Assembly (NCBI GenBank): GCA_943787375.1
Contig: CALSME010000002.1
Span: forward strand, 62,001 to 126,000
Reading direction: 5' to 3'
Length of the DNA: 64,000 nt
From: an uncultured Polaribacter sp.
Lineage (GTDB): Bacteria; Bacteroidota; Bacteroidia; Flavobacteriales; Flavobacteriaceae
Part shown: in pieces, positions 9,779 to 19,252 of the stretch
How the letters are laid out: the number at the start of each line of letters is the position of its first letter
Numbering within the stretch: position 1 is the stretch's first letter
Notes under the pieces: generated by a model
The model's database searches: none
What the model saw: the letters and a program-made list of their open reading frames with translations, nothing else
What the model was told of the DNA's origin: nothing
Translations under genes and position numbers: made by a program

Positions 9779-9810
9779 AAATGCTCAAACAATTAATTGT
9801 TTGAGCATTT
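9779..9810 (-). terminator. Perfect 32-nt palindrome downstream of rpmA
   Basis: AAATGCTCAAACAATTAATTGTTTGAGCATTT, self-complementary without a loop, between rpmA stop and kdtA start. Confidence 0.8.
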
Positions 9811-9834
9811 TATAAATTATGAAAGCTTTATTGA

Positions 9835-10095
9835 CTAAGCTTCAAAAGGTGTTATAGAAACATAAGATCTGTTATTTCTTTTCTTTCTAAACTCAACAAC
9901 TCCATCAACCTTTGCATGTAAAGTATGATCTTTACCCATGTAAACGTTTTCTCCTGGATTGTGTGTTGTTCCTCTTTGACGAACAATAATGTTTCCTGCT
10001 ATTGCAGCTTGTCCTCCAAATATTTTTACTCCTAGACGTTTCGATTCTGATTCTCTACCATTTTTCGAACTACCTACTCCTTTTTTATGTGCCAT
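9835..10095 (-). CDS. rpmA: 50S ribosomal protein L27
   Basis: [29 protein letters not shown]. Confidence 0.98.
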   Translation of the reverse strand: MAHKKGVGSSKNGRESESKRLGVKIFGGQAAIAGNIIVRQRGTTHNPGENVYMGKDHTLHAKVDGVVEFRKKRNNRSYVSITPFEA

Positions 10096-10122
10096 GATAC
10101 GATGGTTTTAAAATTGAAATTT

Positions 10123-10626
10123 TTATTTAGTTAAAGCTTCAATTAATTCAGCTTTCTTTAAAGAAGTGTATCCTGAAATACCCTGCTCTTTTGCAGCTGC
10201 TTTTAATTGTGCAACAGTCATAGAACTATAATCTGTTGTCGCTTCTTTTACCTCAGCTTTTGGAGCAGCTACCTTTTTTGGAGCAGCTTCTTTTTTTGCT
10301 GGTTTTTTTGCACCAGATGCAGCAATAGATTCGATCTGAATCTCACTAAATGCTTGTCTGTGTCCATTTTTCTTTTTGTAACCTTTTCTACGTTTTTTCT
10401 TAAAAACGATCACTTTATCACCTTGTAAGTGACTTAAGATTTTAGCCGTTACTGTGGCTTCTTCTATAGCTGGGGCGCCAATAGTTACGTTTCCTTTGTC
10501 TTCAACAAGCATTACATTATCAAAAGTAATTTCTGATCCTTCTGCTCCTTGTAAACGGTGTACGTATACTTTTTGGTCTTTTGCAACTTTAAACTGCTGC
10601 CCTGCTATCTCTACGATTGCGTACAT
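10123..10626 (-). CDS. rplU: 50S ribosomal protein L21 with C-terminal SAP/Rho-N-like extension
   Basis: MYAIVEIAGQQFKVAKDQKVYVHRL, KRRKGYKKKNGHRQ core; extra about 60 aa ending SSMTVAQLKAAAKEQGISGYTSLKKAELIEALTK. Confidence 0.97.
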   Translation of the reverse strand: MYAIVEIAGQQFKVAKDQKVYVHRLQGAEGSEITFDNVMLVEDKGNVTIGAPAIEEATVTAKILSHLQGDKVIVFKKKRRKGYKKKNGHRQAFSEIQIESIAASGAKKPAKKEAAPKKVAAPKAEVKEATTDYSSMTVAQLKAAAKEQGISGYTSLKKAELIEALTK

Positions 10627-10673
10627 ACTATTTGTTTTGCGTATTTATACTGATTAATAGCACTTTCTTGCTG

Positions 10674-10714
10674 AAAATGCGGATGCAAATATACATATTT
10701 TTTAGAACTACAAA
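10674..10714 (-). promoter_or_regulatory. Bacteroidota-type promoter of rplU-rpmA: TTTG-N17-TATATTTG followed by CATCCGCATTTT
   Basis: Reverse complement reads TTTGtagttctaaaaaatatgTATATTTGCATCCGCATTTT; fits the -33 TTG / -7 TAnnTTTG consensus. Confidence 0.75.
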
Positions 10715-10883
10715 CTTCTATTGCCTAAATAATTAGAAGAAAATAATTAGAATTAACAAAAAGTTTGTCTTTAAATTTTTATTTTTGATGAAAATTTAAA
10801 CGGTTTTATGGTTTCAATGTAACATTCTGCCCTAAGAATCGTCTTATAAATTCTAAAAGATAAATTAATCAAATTAAGAATCA

Positions 10884-12197
10884 ATGAAAAAAAGTATATT
10901 CACTTTTGCTTCAGCTGTTTTAGTTGCATTTTCTATGAATGCACAAAAAGTTGAATTTGAAGAGTACGATTTAGACAACGGAATGCATGTCATTTTACAC
11001 CAAGACAATTCTGCTCCAGTTGTAACAACTGCGGTCATGTATCATGTAGGCGCTAAAGATGAACAACCAGACAGAACTGGTATGGCGCACTTTTTTGAGC
11101 ACCTGCTCTTTGAAGGAACACAGAACATTGGAAAAGGAGAATGGTTTAAACTTGTTTCTTCTAATGGAGGTAGAAATAATGCAAATACAACCGACGACAG
11201 AACTTACTATTATGAAATTTTCCCTTCAAACAAATTAGAATTGGCATTGTGGATGGAATCTGAACGTTTACTGCACCCAATTATTGGTCAGGACGGTGTA
11301 GATACCCAAAATGAAGTGGTAAAAGAAGAGAAAAGATTGAGAGTTGACAATCAGCCTTATTCTCGTTTTTTAGAAAATGTAAAAAAGAATATTTTTAAAA
11401 AACATCCTTATAAAGGAACCACCATTGGTAAAATGAAACACCTGGATGCGGCTACTTTAGAAGAATTCTTAGCATTTAATAAAAAGTTCTATGTCCCTAA
11501 CAATGCCACCCTTGTGGTTGCTGGTGATATCAGTTTGGAAACTACTAAAAAAATGATTCAAGATTATTTTGGACCCATTCCTAGAGGGGCAGCCATCGAA
11601 AGGACAGTTGCACAAGAAGACCCAATCACAGCTCCTATAAGTGCGAAAGCATACGACCCAAACATTCAGATACCTGCAATCATTACAGCCTACAGAACGC
11701 CTTCAATGAAGACAAGAGACTCCAGAGTATTGGACATGGTTTCTTCGTATTTAAGCTCTGGAAGAAGTTCTATCTTATACAAAAAATTGGTAGACACCAA
11801 GAAAATGACGCTACAAGTGGGTGCTATTAATTTAAGTCAAGAAGACTATGGAACCTATATTGTTTATGGTTTGCCTCAAGGAGAAACCAAATTAAGCGAC
11901 ATTGTAAAAGAAATCGATGAAGAGATTGTAAAAATACAAACAGATTTAATTTCTGAAAAAGCCTATCAAAAACTACAAAATAAGTTCGAAAACAATTTTG
12001 TAAACTCCAATGCGAGTGTAGAAGGAATTGCGAATTCTTTAGCACGTTACAATGTATTATTTGGAGACACCAACTTAATCAACACCGAAATCGACATTTA
12101 CAGATCGATTACAAGGGAAGAAATTAGAGAAGTTGCTAAAAAATACTTGAATCCAAACCAACGTTTAACCCTGGAATATCTTCCAGAGAAAAAATAA
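10884..12197 (+). CDS. M16 family zinc metallopeptidase (catalytic subunit)
   Basis: Signal peptide; HFFEHLLFEGT inverted zinc motif HxxEH. Confidence 0.95.
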   Translation: MKKSIFTFASAVLVAFSMNAQKVEFEEYDLDNGMHVILHQDNSAPVVTTAVMYHVGAKDEQPDRTGMAHFFEHLLFEGTQNIGKGEWFKLVSSNGGRNNANTTDDRTYYYEIFPSNKLELALWMESERLLHPIIGQDGVDTQNEVVKEEKRLRVDNQPYSRFLENVKKNIFKKHPYKGTTIGKMKHLDAATLEEFLAFNKKFYVPNNATLVVAGDISLETTKKMIQDYFGPIPRGAAIERTVAQEDPITAPISAKAYDPNIQIPAIITAYRTPSMKTRDSRVLDMVSSYLSSGRSSILYKKLVDTKKMTLQVGAINLSQEDYGTYIVYGLPQGETKLSDIVKEIDEEIVKIQTDLISEKAYQKLQNKFENNFVNSNASVEGIANSLARYNVLFGDTNLINTEIDIYRSITREEIREVAKKYLNPNQRLTLEYLPEKK

Positions 12198-12216
12198 ACC
12201 AAAAGACAAAACAATT

Positions 12217-14265
12217 ATGAGAACAAAAATTTTATCGTTAATAGCAATTGTAACTATGTCTTTTGCTTTAAACGCGCAAATAGATAGAAGTAAAATGCCC
12301 AAACCTGGCCCAGATCCAGTCGTAAAACTTGGGGACGCAGAAAAGTTTAGCTTAAAGAACGGAATGACCGTAATTATGGTTGAAAACCATAAACTACCAA
12401 GAGTTTCCGCGAACCTTACCATCGACAACAAACCTGTTTTTGAAGGTGAAATTGCAGGAGTTTCTTCAATGATGGGAAGCTTACTTGGACGTGGAACTAC
12501 AACTATTTCTAAAGATGACTTTAATGAAAAAGTAGACTATTTAGGCGCCAATGTTAACTTTTCTAGTAGAGGTGCATTCGCTTCTTCTTTAAAAAGATAT
12601 TTCCCTGAAGTACTCGCATTAATGGCTGACGGTGTTAAAAACTCACAATTCACGCAAGAAGAGTTTGACAAAGAAGTGAAAGTTACTTTAGACGGTATAA
12701 AATCAGGTGAAAAAAGTGTGACCAATATTGCAAGACGTGTAGAAAGTGCACTCACTTACGGTAAAAGCCACCCTTTTGGAGAATTTATAACAAAAGCCTC
12801 TGTAAATAATATTAGGTTAGAAGACGTAAAAACATTTTACAACACCTATTACAAACCGAACAATGGGTATTTGATTATTGAAGGAGATATCAATCCTAAA
12901 GAAATTAAAAAATTAGTTAAAAAATTATTTAACGACTGGACTAAAGGAACCATTCCTTCACAGGACATCCCAAAACCTACCAATGTGAGTACAACAGAAA
13001 TTAACTTTGTAAACATGCCAAATGCAGTTCAGTCTGAAATTGCAATTGTTAATAATATTGATTTAAAGTTAGGAGATAAAGACTACTATGCAGCACTATT
13101 GGCAAACCAAATTTTAGGTGGTGGTGGTACTGCACGTTTGTTTCAAAATCTTCGTGAAGACAAAGCCTATACCTACGGTTCTTACTCAAGTGTAAGACAA
13201 AGTAGAGATGCTGCAATATTTAAAGCAACTGCGAGTGTTCGAAATATGGTTACTGATAGTTCTGTTGTTGAATTGCAAAAAGAGATTACAAGAATTCGAT
13301 ACCAAAAAGTATCCGCTGAGGAATTGAAAAATGTAAAAGAAGAATACATTGGAAGTTTCGTAATGGACGTGCAAAAGCCAAGAACAGCGGCTAATTATGC
13401 ATTGAACATTGCGAGATATAACCTGCCCTCAGATTTTTATGCAAACTACATCGAGAATATTAATGCGGTAACGATAGCGGATGTTCAAGACGCTGCTATC
13501 AAATATTTTAAAGGTGATAAAGCAAGAATTATAATTACAGGAAAAGGAATTGAGGTGCTTAAAAACCTTGAAAAAGGAGATTATATTATCAAATATTTCG
13601 ACAAAGAAGGAAATCCAACTGTAAAGCCAGCGATGACCATGCCAATTCCAGAAGGAATGACCGCTGAAAAAGTAGTCAACAAATACATTGAAGCCATTGG
13701 TGGGAAAGAAAAAGTAATGGCTGTAAAAACGGTTATGACTGTTTCTGGAGCTAAAGTTCAAGGAATTGATGTTACTTTAACCACAAAATCTGCTGCCCCA
13801 AATAAATCTTCTATGGTAATTATGGGTATGGGGCAGGTATTTCAAAAAGCGGTGTTTAACGGTGTAAATGGATATGAAGAGCAACAAGGTCGAAGAAAAG
13901 AGATGGAAGGTGATGCTCTCGAAAAAGCCAAAGGAAAAAATGCACTTTTTGGAGATTTAAACTACACCTCTGGAAAATTGGTAAGAATAGAACCTCTAGA
14001 AGGGAAAAATGCAATTGTATTGAAGTATTTAGACAAAGAAGTTTTTTACGACATGGCTACTGGCTTAAAAGTAAAATCTATTGAAACCATGAAAACTCCA
14101 AATGGAAAAGAAATAAAAATACCTACAACATTCTCTGATTACAAAGCAGTAAATGGCATTCTGTTTCCACATGCTGTTGGTCAAAAAAGTGGTCCAATGG
14201 ACTTGAACTTCACCATCAGTGAAATTAAAATAAACGAAGGTGTTACAGACGAAGATTTTAAATAA
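12217..14265 (+). CDS. M16 family peptidase-like protein (non-catalytic) with C-terminal LolA-like domain
   Basis: M16 fold sequence lacking HxxEH (SSMMGSLLGRGTTT at that position); C-terminal about 200 aa beta-rich domain (MTAEKVVNKYIEAIGGKEKV...). Confidence 0.9.
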   Translation: MRTKILSLIAIVTMSFALNAQIDRSKMPKPGPDPVVKLGDAEKFSLKNGMTVIMVENHKLPRVSANLTIDNKPVFEGEIAGVSSMMGSLLGRGTTTISKDDFNEKVDYLGANVNFSSRGAFASSLKRYFPEVLALMADGVKNSQFTQEEFDKEVKVTLDGIKSGEKSVTNIARRVESALTYGKSHPFGEFITKASVNNIRLEDVKTFYNTYYKPNNGYLIIEGDINPKEIKKLVKKLFNDWTKGTIPSQDIPKPTNVSTTEINFVNMPNAVQSEIAIVNNIDLKLGDKDYYAALLANQILGGGGTARLFQNLREDKAYTYGSYSSVRQSRDAAIFKATASVRNMVTDSSVVELQKEITRIRYQKVSAEELKNVKEEYIGSFVMDVQKPRTAANYALNIARYNLPSDFYANYIENINAVTIADVQDAAIKYFKGDKARIIITGKGIEVLKNLEKGDYIIKYFDKEGNPTVKPAMTMPIPEGMTAEKVVNKYIEAIGGKEKVMAVKTVMTVSGAKVQGIDVTLTTKSAAPNKSSMVIMGMGQVFQKAVFNGVNGYEEQQGRRKEMEGDALEKAKGKNALFGDLNYTSGKLVRIEPLEGKNAIVLKYLDKEVFYDMATGLKVKSIETMKTPNGKEIKIPTTFSDYKAVNGILFPHAVGQKSGPMDLNFTISEIKINEGVTDEDFK

Positions 14266-14292
14266 TCTGCAATCAAATCCTTTTTAAAACAG

Positions 14293-14323
14293 AGAGTCAA
14301 GAATTTATTCTTGACTCTTTTTT
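14293..14323. terminator. Rho-independent terminator of the M16 operon
   Basis: AGAGTCAAGAAT-TT-ATTCTTGACTCT followed by TTTTT. Confidence 0.85.
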
Positions 14324-14348
14324 ATATAATAAATCCCGATCTAAAAAA

Positions 14349-15221
14349 CTACTTCTTCTTATTGACTAAATATACCCCAAAAAGAATCAAAAAACCTGCT
14401 ACAACCTGAATCAAACTTAGTTTTTCGTTATCAAAGACACCCCAAAAAATGGCAACAATTGGGATTAGATAGGTTACTGAGGAAGAAAAAACAGGATTCG
14501 AAATTTGCACCAATTTATTAAACATCGTTTTTGCAATACCAGTTCCAACAATGGAGAGGATCGCAATATACCCTAATGCCTCTAAGCCTGTTTGGGAACC
14601 CTCAAATTCTGTGAAGAAATCGGTACATACCAAAACAATAATCGCAGGTATGAGTAGTAATATAAAATTTCCTGTTGTAATTGCTAAAGCGTCTACATCT
14701 TGCAAATGCTTTTTCACGATGTTTACATTGAAAGCATACCCAACCGATGCAATGATAATGAGCAAGGCAAACCAATAATTTTGATCTGGATTTAAAACCG
14801 CGCCCTCTAATATTAAAATTAGCGTTCCTGCAAGTCCAATTAAAATTCCAATAAATTGTTGCTTTTTAAATGCAAACCCAAAAAAGAGCGCTCCAAAAAC
14901 CAATGTATTAAAAGGAGTAAATGAATTTAAAATCGCTACGATGGCACTATCAATCACTTGAACGGCGTAGGCGAAGAGAAACCCCGGAAGAAAGGTTCCT
15001 AAAAACGCTGTATAAGCGATATAGCGCCATTGCTTCTTTTGGATCATATGAAGTCGCTTAAAACCAATTAACGCTAAGAAAAGAGCCGTAATAATCATTC
15101 TTAATGCCCCCAATTGCATTGGACTAACACCAATCAATGCCTTTTTCATTAAAATAAAAGAACTCCCCCAAACTAAAGAAAGCAATGTGAGGTATAACAC
15201 TTTTTGTTGTTGGTGATTCAT
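14349..15221 (-). CDS. DMT/EamA family transporter
   Basis: 10-TM pattern, LVWGSSFILMKKAL and SSVTYLIPIVAIFWG. Confidence 0.93.
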   Translation of the reverse strand: MNHQQQKVLYLTLLSLVWGSSFILMKKALIGVSPMQLGALRMIITALFLALIGFKRLHMIQKKQWRYIAYTAFLGTFLPGFLFAYAVQVIDSAIVAILNSFTPFNTLVFGALFFGFAFKKQQFIGILIGLAGTLILILEGAVLNPDQNYWFALLIIIASVGYAFNVNIVKKHLQDVDALAITTGNFILLLIPAIIVLVCTDFFTEFEGSQTGLEALGYIAILSIVGTGIAKTMFNKLVQISNPVFSSSVTYLIPIVAIFWGVFDNEKLSLIQVVAGFLILFGVYLVNKKK

Positions 15222-15312
15222 AGCGAGTTAGAATTTGTACAAAAGTCCGATAATTCTTTAGATATCTATAATTTTCTTAATAAGTTTGTACGATAATTAA
15301 ATAATCAAAAAC

Positions 15313-15729
15313 ATGAAAGTTCAAAAATTTATATTCGCATTTCTAATCGCTTGCTTTACCTTAATAAGCTGTCAAAAAGAAATTAAAAAAGAAAACGTAT
15401 CGTTAGCAATTTCTGGAATGACCTGCGAGATTGGTTGTGCAAAAACAATACAATCTAAACTAACTAAAAAAGAAGGTGTTTTAGCCGCGAAAGTGGTTTT
15501 TTCTGACAGCATTGCAACGATCGAATTTGACACCAACACGCTCTCTAAAAAAGACCTAATCGCATTTGTTGATGGGATTGCAGGTGGAGACTTATATACT
15601 GCTTCTGAAATTTCTAATCAAAAACATACATGTTCTGATGCCTGCAAATCAAAATGTGAGATGATGGAGACCCAAAAAACATGTAAAGAAGATTGCAAAA
15701 TGGAATGTTGTAAAGACAAAAAAGCATAA
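15313..15729 (+). CDS. Heavy-metal-associated (HMA) domain lipoprotein with Cys-rich tail
   Basis: Lipobox LISC, GMTCEIGCAKTI HMA variant, tail CSDACKSKC...CKEDCKMECC. Confidence 0.85.
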   Translation: MKVQKFIFAFLIACFTLISCQKEIKKENVSLAISGMTCEIGCAKTIQSKLTKKEGVLAAKVVFSDSIATIEFDTNTLSKKDLIAFVDGIAGGDLYTASEISNQKHTCSDACKSKCEMMETQKTCKEDCKMECCKDKKA

Positions 15730-15749
15730 TTTATACCAATTCTAAAGAG

Positions 15750-15778
15750 AAGGCTTCTAAAATTTAGAAGCCTTTTTT
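15750..15778. terminator. Rho-independent terminator after the HMA gene
   Basis: AAGGCTTCTAAA-ATTTAGAAGCCTT followed by a T run. Confidence 0.85.
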
Positions 15779-15791
15779 ATGCCTTTTAACC

Positions 15792-15799
15792 TATCTTTG
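15792..15799 (+). promoter_or_regulatory. -7 element TAnnTTTG (TATCTTTG) upstream of ctaA
   Basis: Matches the Bacteroidota consensus, 24 nt upstream of the GTG start. Confidence 0.5.
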
Positions 15800-15822
15800 T
15801 ATAAATTTTAGCATTAAATATC

Positions 15823-16845
15823 GTGAAGAAAAACTTTCCTAAAATCGTAAAAATCACAATAATATCAGTGTATTTAATTTTTCTGGCAGGATCCATTGTT
15901 CGAATGACAGGTTCTGGGATGGGATGTCCCGATTGGCCAAAGTGTTTTGGTTATTTGATTCCACCAACTTCTGAAGATCAAATTAGTTGGAAAGAAAATA
16001 CTGTTTTTGAAGAAGGGATGATCATCATAAAAAACAAGGAATTGTTTGTTGCAAAGCAAGACTTAAAGACAAGCGATAGCTTTGATTCTGGGAATTGGGA
16101 AGCCTATAAAAAACACGATTATGCAAAATTTAACAAATACCACACTTGGACAGAATACATAAATCGTTTGGTTTCGGTAGTTGCTGGGTTTGTCTTTTTA
16201 TTTCTAATTGTTGGTGCCTATAGCTTTAGAAAAGAGAACAAAACAATTCCAATACTTGCCTTTACTGCCTTCTTCTTAATGCTATTTGAAGCCTGGCTGG
16301 GGAAAACAGTTGTAGATACTAATTTAACGCCTGAAATCATCACCATTCATATGGTGGTTGGTCTGATCATCATTGCGCTTTTATTAAAATTGCAATTTAT
16401 CATCTCTCCAAAGAACGAAACGTTCAAATACAATGCGCTTTTCAATAAATTATTACTTGTATCCGTAATTTTCTCATTGGTTCAAATCGCTATGGGAACT
16501 CAAGTACGTCAGTTTATTGATGAACAAGTAAAGCAATTTGGGTTTGAAAATAAAAACTACAGTTTACTAAATCCGAGTTTTAAATTCTACTTCCATCGCT
16601 CTTTTACCATTGCCATTGTATTGGTCAATTTCGGGCTTTTTTACCTAAACCAAATAAAAGACTTGGGGTATAAATTAGTAAATTGGATTGTTTTCTTAAT
16701 CTTTTTAGAAGCTCTTACAGGGATACTCATGTACTATGCCGAATTTCCAATTGGAACGCAGGCAATTCATTTGCTTTCTGGCGCTATTTTATTTGGGTTG
16801 CAATTTTACTTGTGGCTACAAAGTAGAAAGCTAAAAAACACCTAA
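15823..16845 (+). CDS. ctaA: Heme A synthase (COX15/CtaA family), GTG start
   Basis: GSIVRMTGSGMGCPDWPKCFG, HTWTEYINRL, FEAWLGKTVV, IHMVVG. Confidence 0.95.
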   Translation: MKKNFPKIVKITIISVYLIFLAGSIVRMTGSGMGCPDWPKCFGYLIPPTSEDQISWKENTVFEEGMIIIKNKELFVAKQDLKTSDSFDSGNWEAYKKHDYAKFNKYHTWTEYINRLVSVVAGFVFLFLIVGAYSFRKENKTIPILAFTAFFLMLFEAWLGKTVVDTNLTPEIITIHMVVGLIIIALLLKLQFIISPKNETFKYNALFNKLLLVSVIFSLVQIAMGTQVRQFIDEQVKQFGFENKNYSLLNPSFKFYFHRSFTIAIVLVNFGLFYLNQIKDLGYKLVNWIVFLIFLEALTGILMYYAEFPIGTQAIHLLSGAILFGLQFYLWLQSRKLKNT

Positions 16846-16852
16846 ACTATTT

Positions 16853-17401
16853 TTATTGCCATTTCAAGGTTTCCATCAATCGTAAAATATCCTTTTTAAT
16901 ATAAGCCACAGCGGGTAAAATTGAATCGTAATTTGGTTTTGTATAAAAATACAACGACCCTTTTATAAAGTTCTTTGTACTGTCTGTTGCGTGAAACTGA
17001 ATCTGTGAAGCCGCATTTCCGGTGATTTCATACATGCTACCAAACACCTTCTTTTTTGTATTCAAAAAATCTTTAGAAGTAATTTCTTCTGCTTTTAAAG
17101 TGTGTTTAAAAACCAGCTTTTCTGCCTCTTTTACCAACTCTAATACATTAGCATCTACTTCTCTGTAAGTAATATCTATAGAGGCTTTTAACGCAGGGTA
17201 TGTGATTTTTAACCAACTTTTCTGCTCGTCTTTTAAGACACTACTTTCTAGGACCTCAAAAGTATAAGGTCTAGAGATGGGTAGTTTTTGATATGTTTTT
17301 TTGGGATATTCTAAACTTAAATAGGCTTTGGGTTTTGGAATTATTTCTTGTTCACAAGAAATAAAAAGCAGGCTGAAGAAAAAGAGAGAGAGATTACGCA
17401 T
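16853..17401 (-). CDS. gldD: Gliding motility lipoprotein GldD
   Basis: Lipobox LFISC; PKAYLSLEYPKKTYQKL; directly downstream of gldE. Confidence 0.93.
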   Translation of the reverse strand: MRNLSLFFFSLLFISCEQEIIPKPKAYLSLEYPKKTYQKLPISRPYTFEVLESSVLKDEQKSWLKITYPALKASIDITYREVDANVLELVKEAEKLVFKHTLKAEEITSKDFLNTKKKVFGSMYEITGNAASQIQFHATDSTKNFIKGSLYFYTKPNYDSILPAVAYIKKDILRLMETLKWQ

Positions 17402-18707
17402 TTCTTGTTGTTTTCACTTGTTTTATGCGCTTATTATCTAACGCCTCTATGGTAAACGTATATTTTTTGAAATTTATTTTCTCACCTCTTTTTGGAAATT
17501 TTCCAGAAATTTCTAAAATAAATCCTGCCAAGGTTTCAGATTCGCCTTTTTCTTCTTCAAAAAGAGCTTCGTCTTCATCTCCTAAAACTTTACAAAAGTC
17601 TTTGATGGTGGTCTTCCCTTCAAAAATATAATTGTCCTCATCAATTTTAGAGTAAGACAAATCATCTTCATCAAACTCATCATTAATATCGCCAACAATT
17701 TCTTCTATGACATCTTCTAAGGTAACCAAACCACTTGTTCCTCCGTACTCATCTACCACAATCGCTAAATGATTTTTCTTTTCTTGAAACTCTGCCAACA
17801 AATCGTCTAGCTTTTTATTTTCTGGAACAAAAAGCGGAGCTCGAAGTAAGCGCTGCCATTTAAAAGTTTCCTTATTTAAATGTGCCAATAGATCTTTGGC
17901 ATACAAAACACCAATAATAGTATCGATATTTTCGTGATAAACAGGGTTTCTAGAATACCCGTTTTTTAAAATTTTATTTAAAACAGCTTCGTACGTTTCA
18001 TCATCTGAAAGCGCAAAAATATCAATTCTTGGCTTCATTATCTGAACGGTTTCAGTGTTTCCGAAACTCACAATTCCTTCTAAAATCTTTTGCTCGTCTT
18101 TTGTGGTTGCTCCTTTCGAGGTAAGTTCTAATGCTTGTGACAATGTTTCTACGGAAAAGATATTGGATTTACTTCCTAAACTTCTTTCAACAATATTTGT
18201 AAGATTGATTAGTGGATAACTTAAAGGGGTTAAAAAAGTGTTTAAGACTTGCACTGGTTTTGACATAAAACTGGCAAAACGCACTGCTTTTCTTGAAGCG
18301 TATACTTTAGGCAAAACTTCTCCAAATAAAAGAATTAGGAATGTAACTAAAACAACTTCTATTAAAAAACGAACTTTAATCCCGAAAATGGAATAGTCAA
18401 AATCTTCCAACAACTGTTCTCCTAAAGAAGCAAAAAGTAATACAATTAAAATATTTATAAAATTGTTGGTAATTAAAATTGTTGCTAATAATTTCTTTGG
18501 TTTCTGCAACAGCTTTACAACAGTGTCCTTTTCGTTTTTTGAAGATAAATCGTCGATATCTACTTGAGAAAGTGAGAAAAAAGCAACTTCGGTTCCTGAG
18601 ATTAATGCGGAACTTATGAGTAAAATAATGAGCGCAATACTATTTATCGATAATGTATAATCAATCGTTAATAGGGAAACAAATAAAAGCTGGGGGTCTG
18701 GGTCCAA
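17394..18707 (-). CDS. gldE: Gliding motility-associated protein GldE (CNNM/CBS/CorC)
   Basis: DUF21 membrane domain, CBS pair, HLAIVVDEYGGTSGLVTLEDVIEEIVGDINDE. Confidence 0.95.
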   Translation of the reverse strand: MDPDPQLLFVSLLTIDYTLSINSIALIILLISSALISGTEVAFFSLSQVDIDDLSSKNEKDTVVKLLQKPKKLLATILITNNFINILIVLLFASLGEQLLEDFDYSIFGIKVRFLIEVVLVTFLILLFGEVLPKVYASRKAVRFASFMSKPVQVLNTFLTPLSYPLINLTNIVERSLGSKSNIFSVETLSQALELTSKGATTKDEQKILEGIVSFGNTETVQIMKPRIDIFALSDDETYEAVLNKILKNGYSRNPVYHENIDTIIGVLYAKDLLAHLNKETFKWQRLLRAPLFVPENKKLDDLLAEFQEKKNHLAIVVDEYGGTSGLVTLEDVIEEIVGDINDEFDEDDLSYSKIDEDNYIFEGKTTIKDFCKVLGDEDEALFEEEKGESETLAGFILEISGKFPKRGEKINFKKYTFTIEALDNKRIKQVKTTRNA

Positions 18708-18726
18708 ATTTTAAAATTTAAAGATG

Positions 18727-19167
18727 TTAAAACGGTAAATCGTCATTTATTTCTGGTGTAACAGTTTTTTTAGTTGCTGGAGTTGTTGTTTTATTTTCTG
18801 GCGATATTTGTGTTACTGACTTCTCTAAACTTTTTTTGGTAGATAAAAAGGTCATTTCTGTAACGTGAACTTCGGTCGCATACCGCTTCACTCCTTCTTG
18901 CTCCCACTGCTTATTTTTCAGTTTTCCTTCGCAATATACTTTATCTCCTTTACTCAAATACTTTTCGCAAATTTCGGCCAACTTGTTTTTTACAACAATA
19001 TTATGCCAATCTGTTGTTGTTACTTTTTCGCCTGTTTGTTTGTTGGTATAACTTTCGTTTGTAGCAATTGGAAATCTTCCAATAGCATTCCCTCCTTCAA
19101 AATAGTGCATTTTAATTTCATCTCCTAAATGTCCAATTAAAATAACTTTGTTTACAGTTCCTGCCAT
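18727..19167 (-). CDS. ssb: Single-stranded DNA-binding protein
   Basis: MAGTVNKVILIGHLGDEIKMHYFEGGNAIGRFPIATNE; acidic C-terminus NDDLPF. Confidence 0.96.
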   Translation of the reverse strand: MAGTVNKVILIGHLGDEIKMHYFEGGNAIGRFPIATNESYTNKQTGEKVTTTDWHNIVVKNKLAEICEKYLSKGDKVYCEGKLKNKQWEQEGVKRYATEVHVTEMTFLSTKKSLEKSVTQISPENKTTTPATKKTVTPEINDDLPF

Positions 19168-19252
19168 ATTTTTAATACAATTTACTTGATTGATCAATTC
19201 TTAAATAACATGAATTGACCCCTTTTAATACAAATCAAATGTACTAAAAATA

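Noticed and set aside
9741-9792. ORF-track N-terminal extension of KdtA from TTG 9792
   Set aside because: The extension lies partly within the rpmA terminator palindrome; the conserved start MKLLYDF is at 9741.
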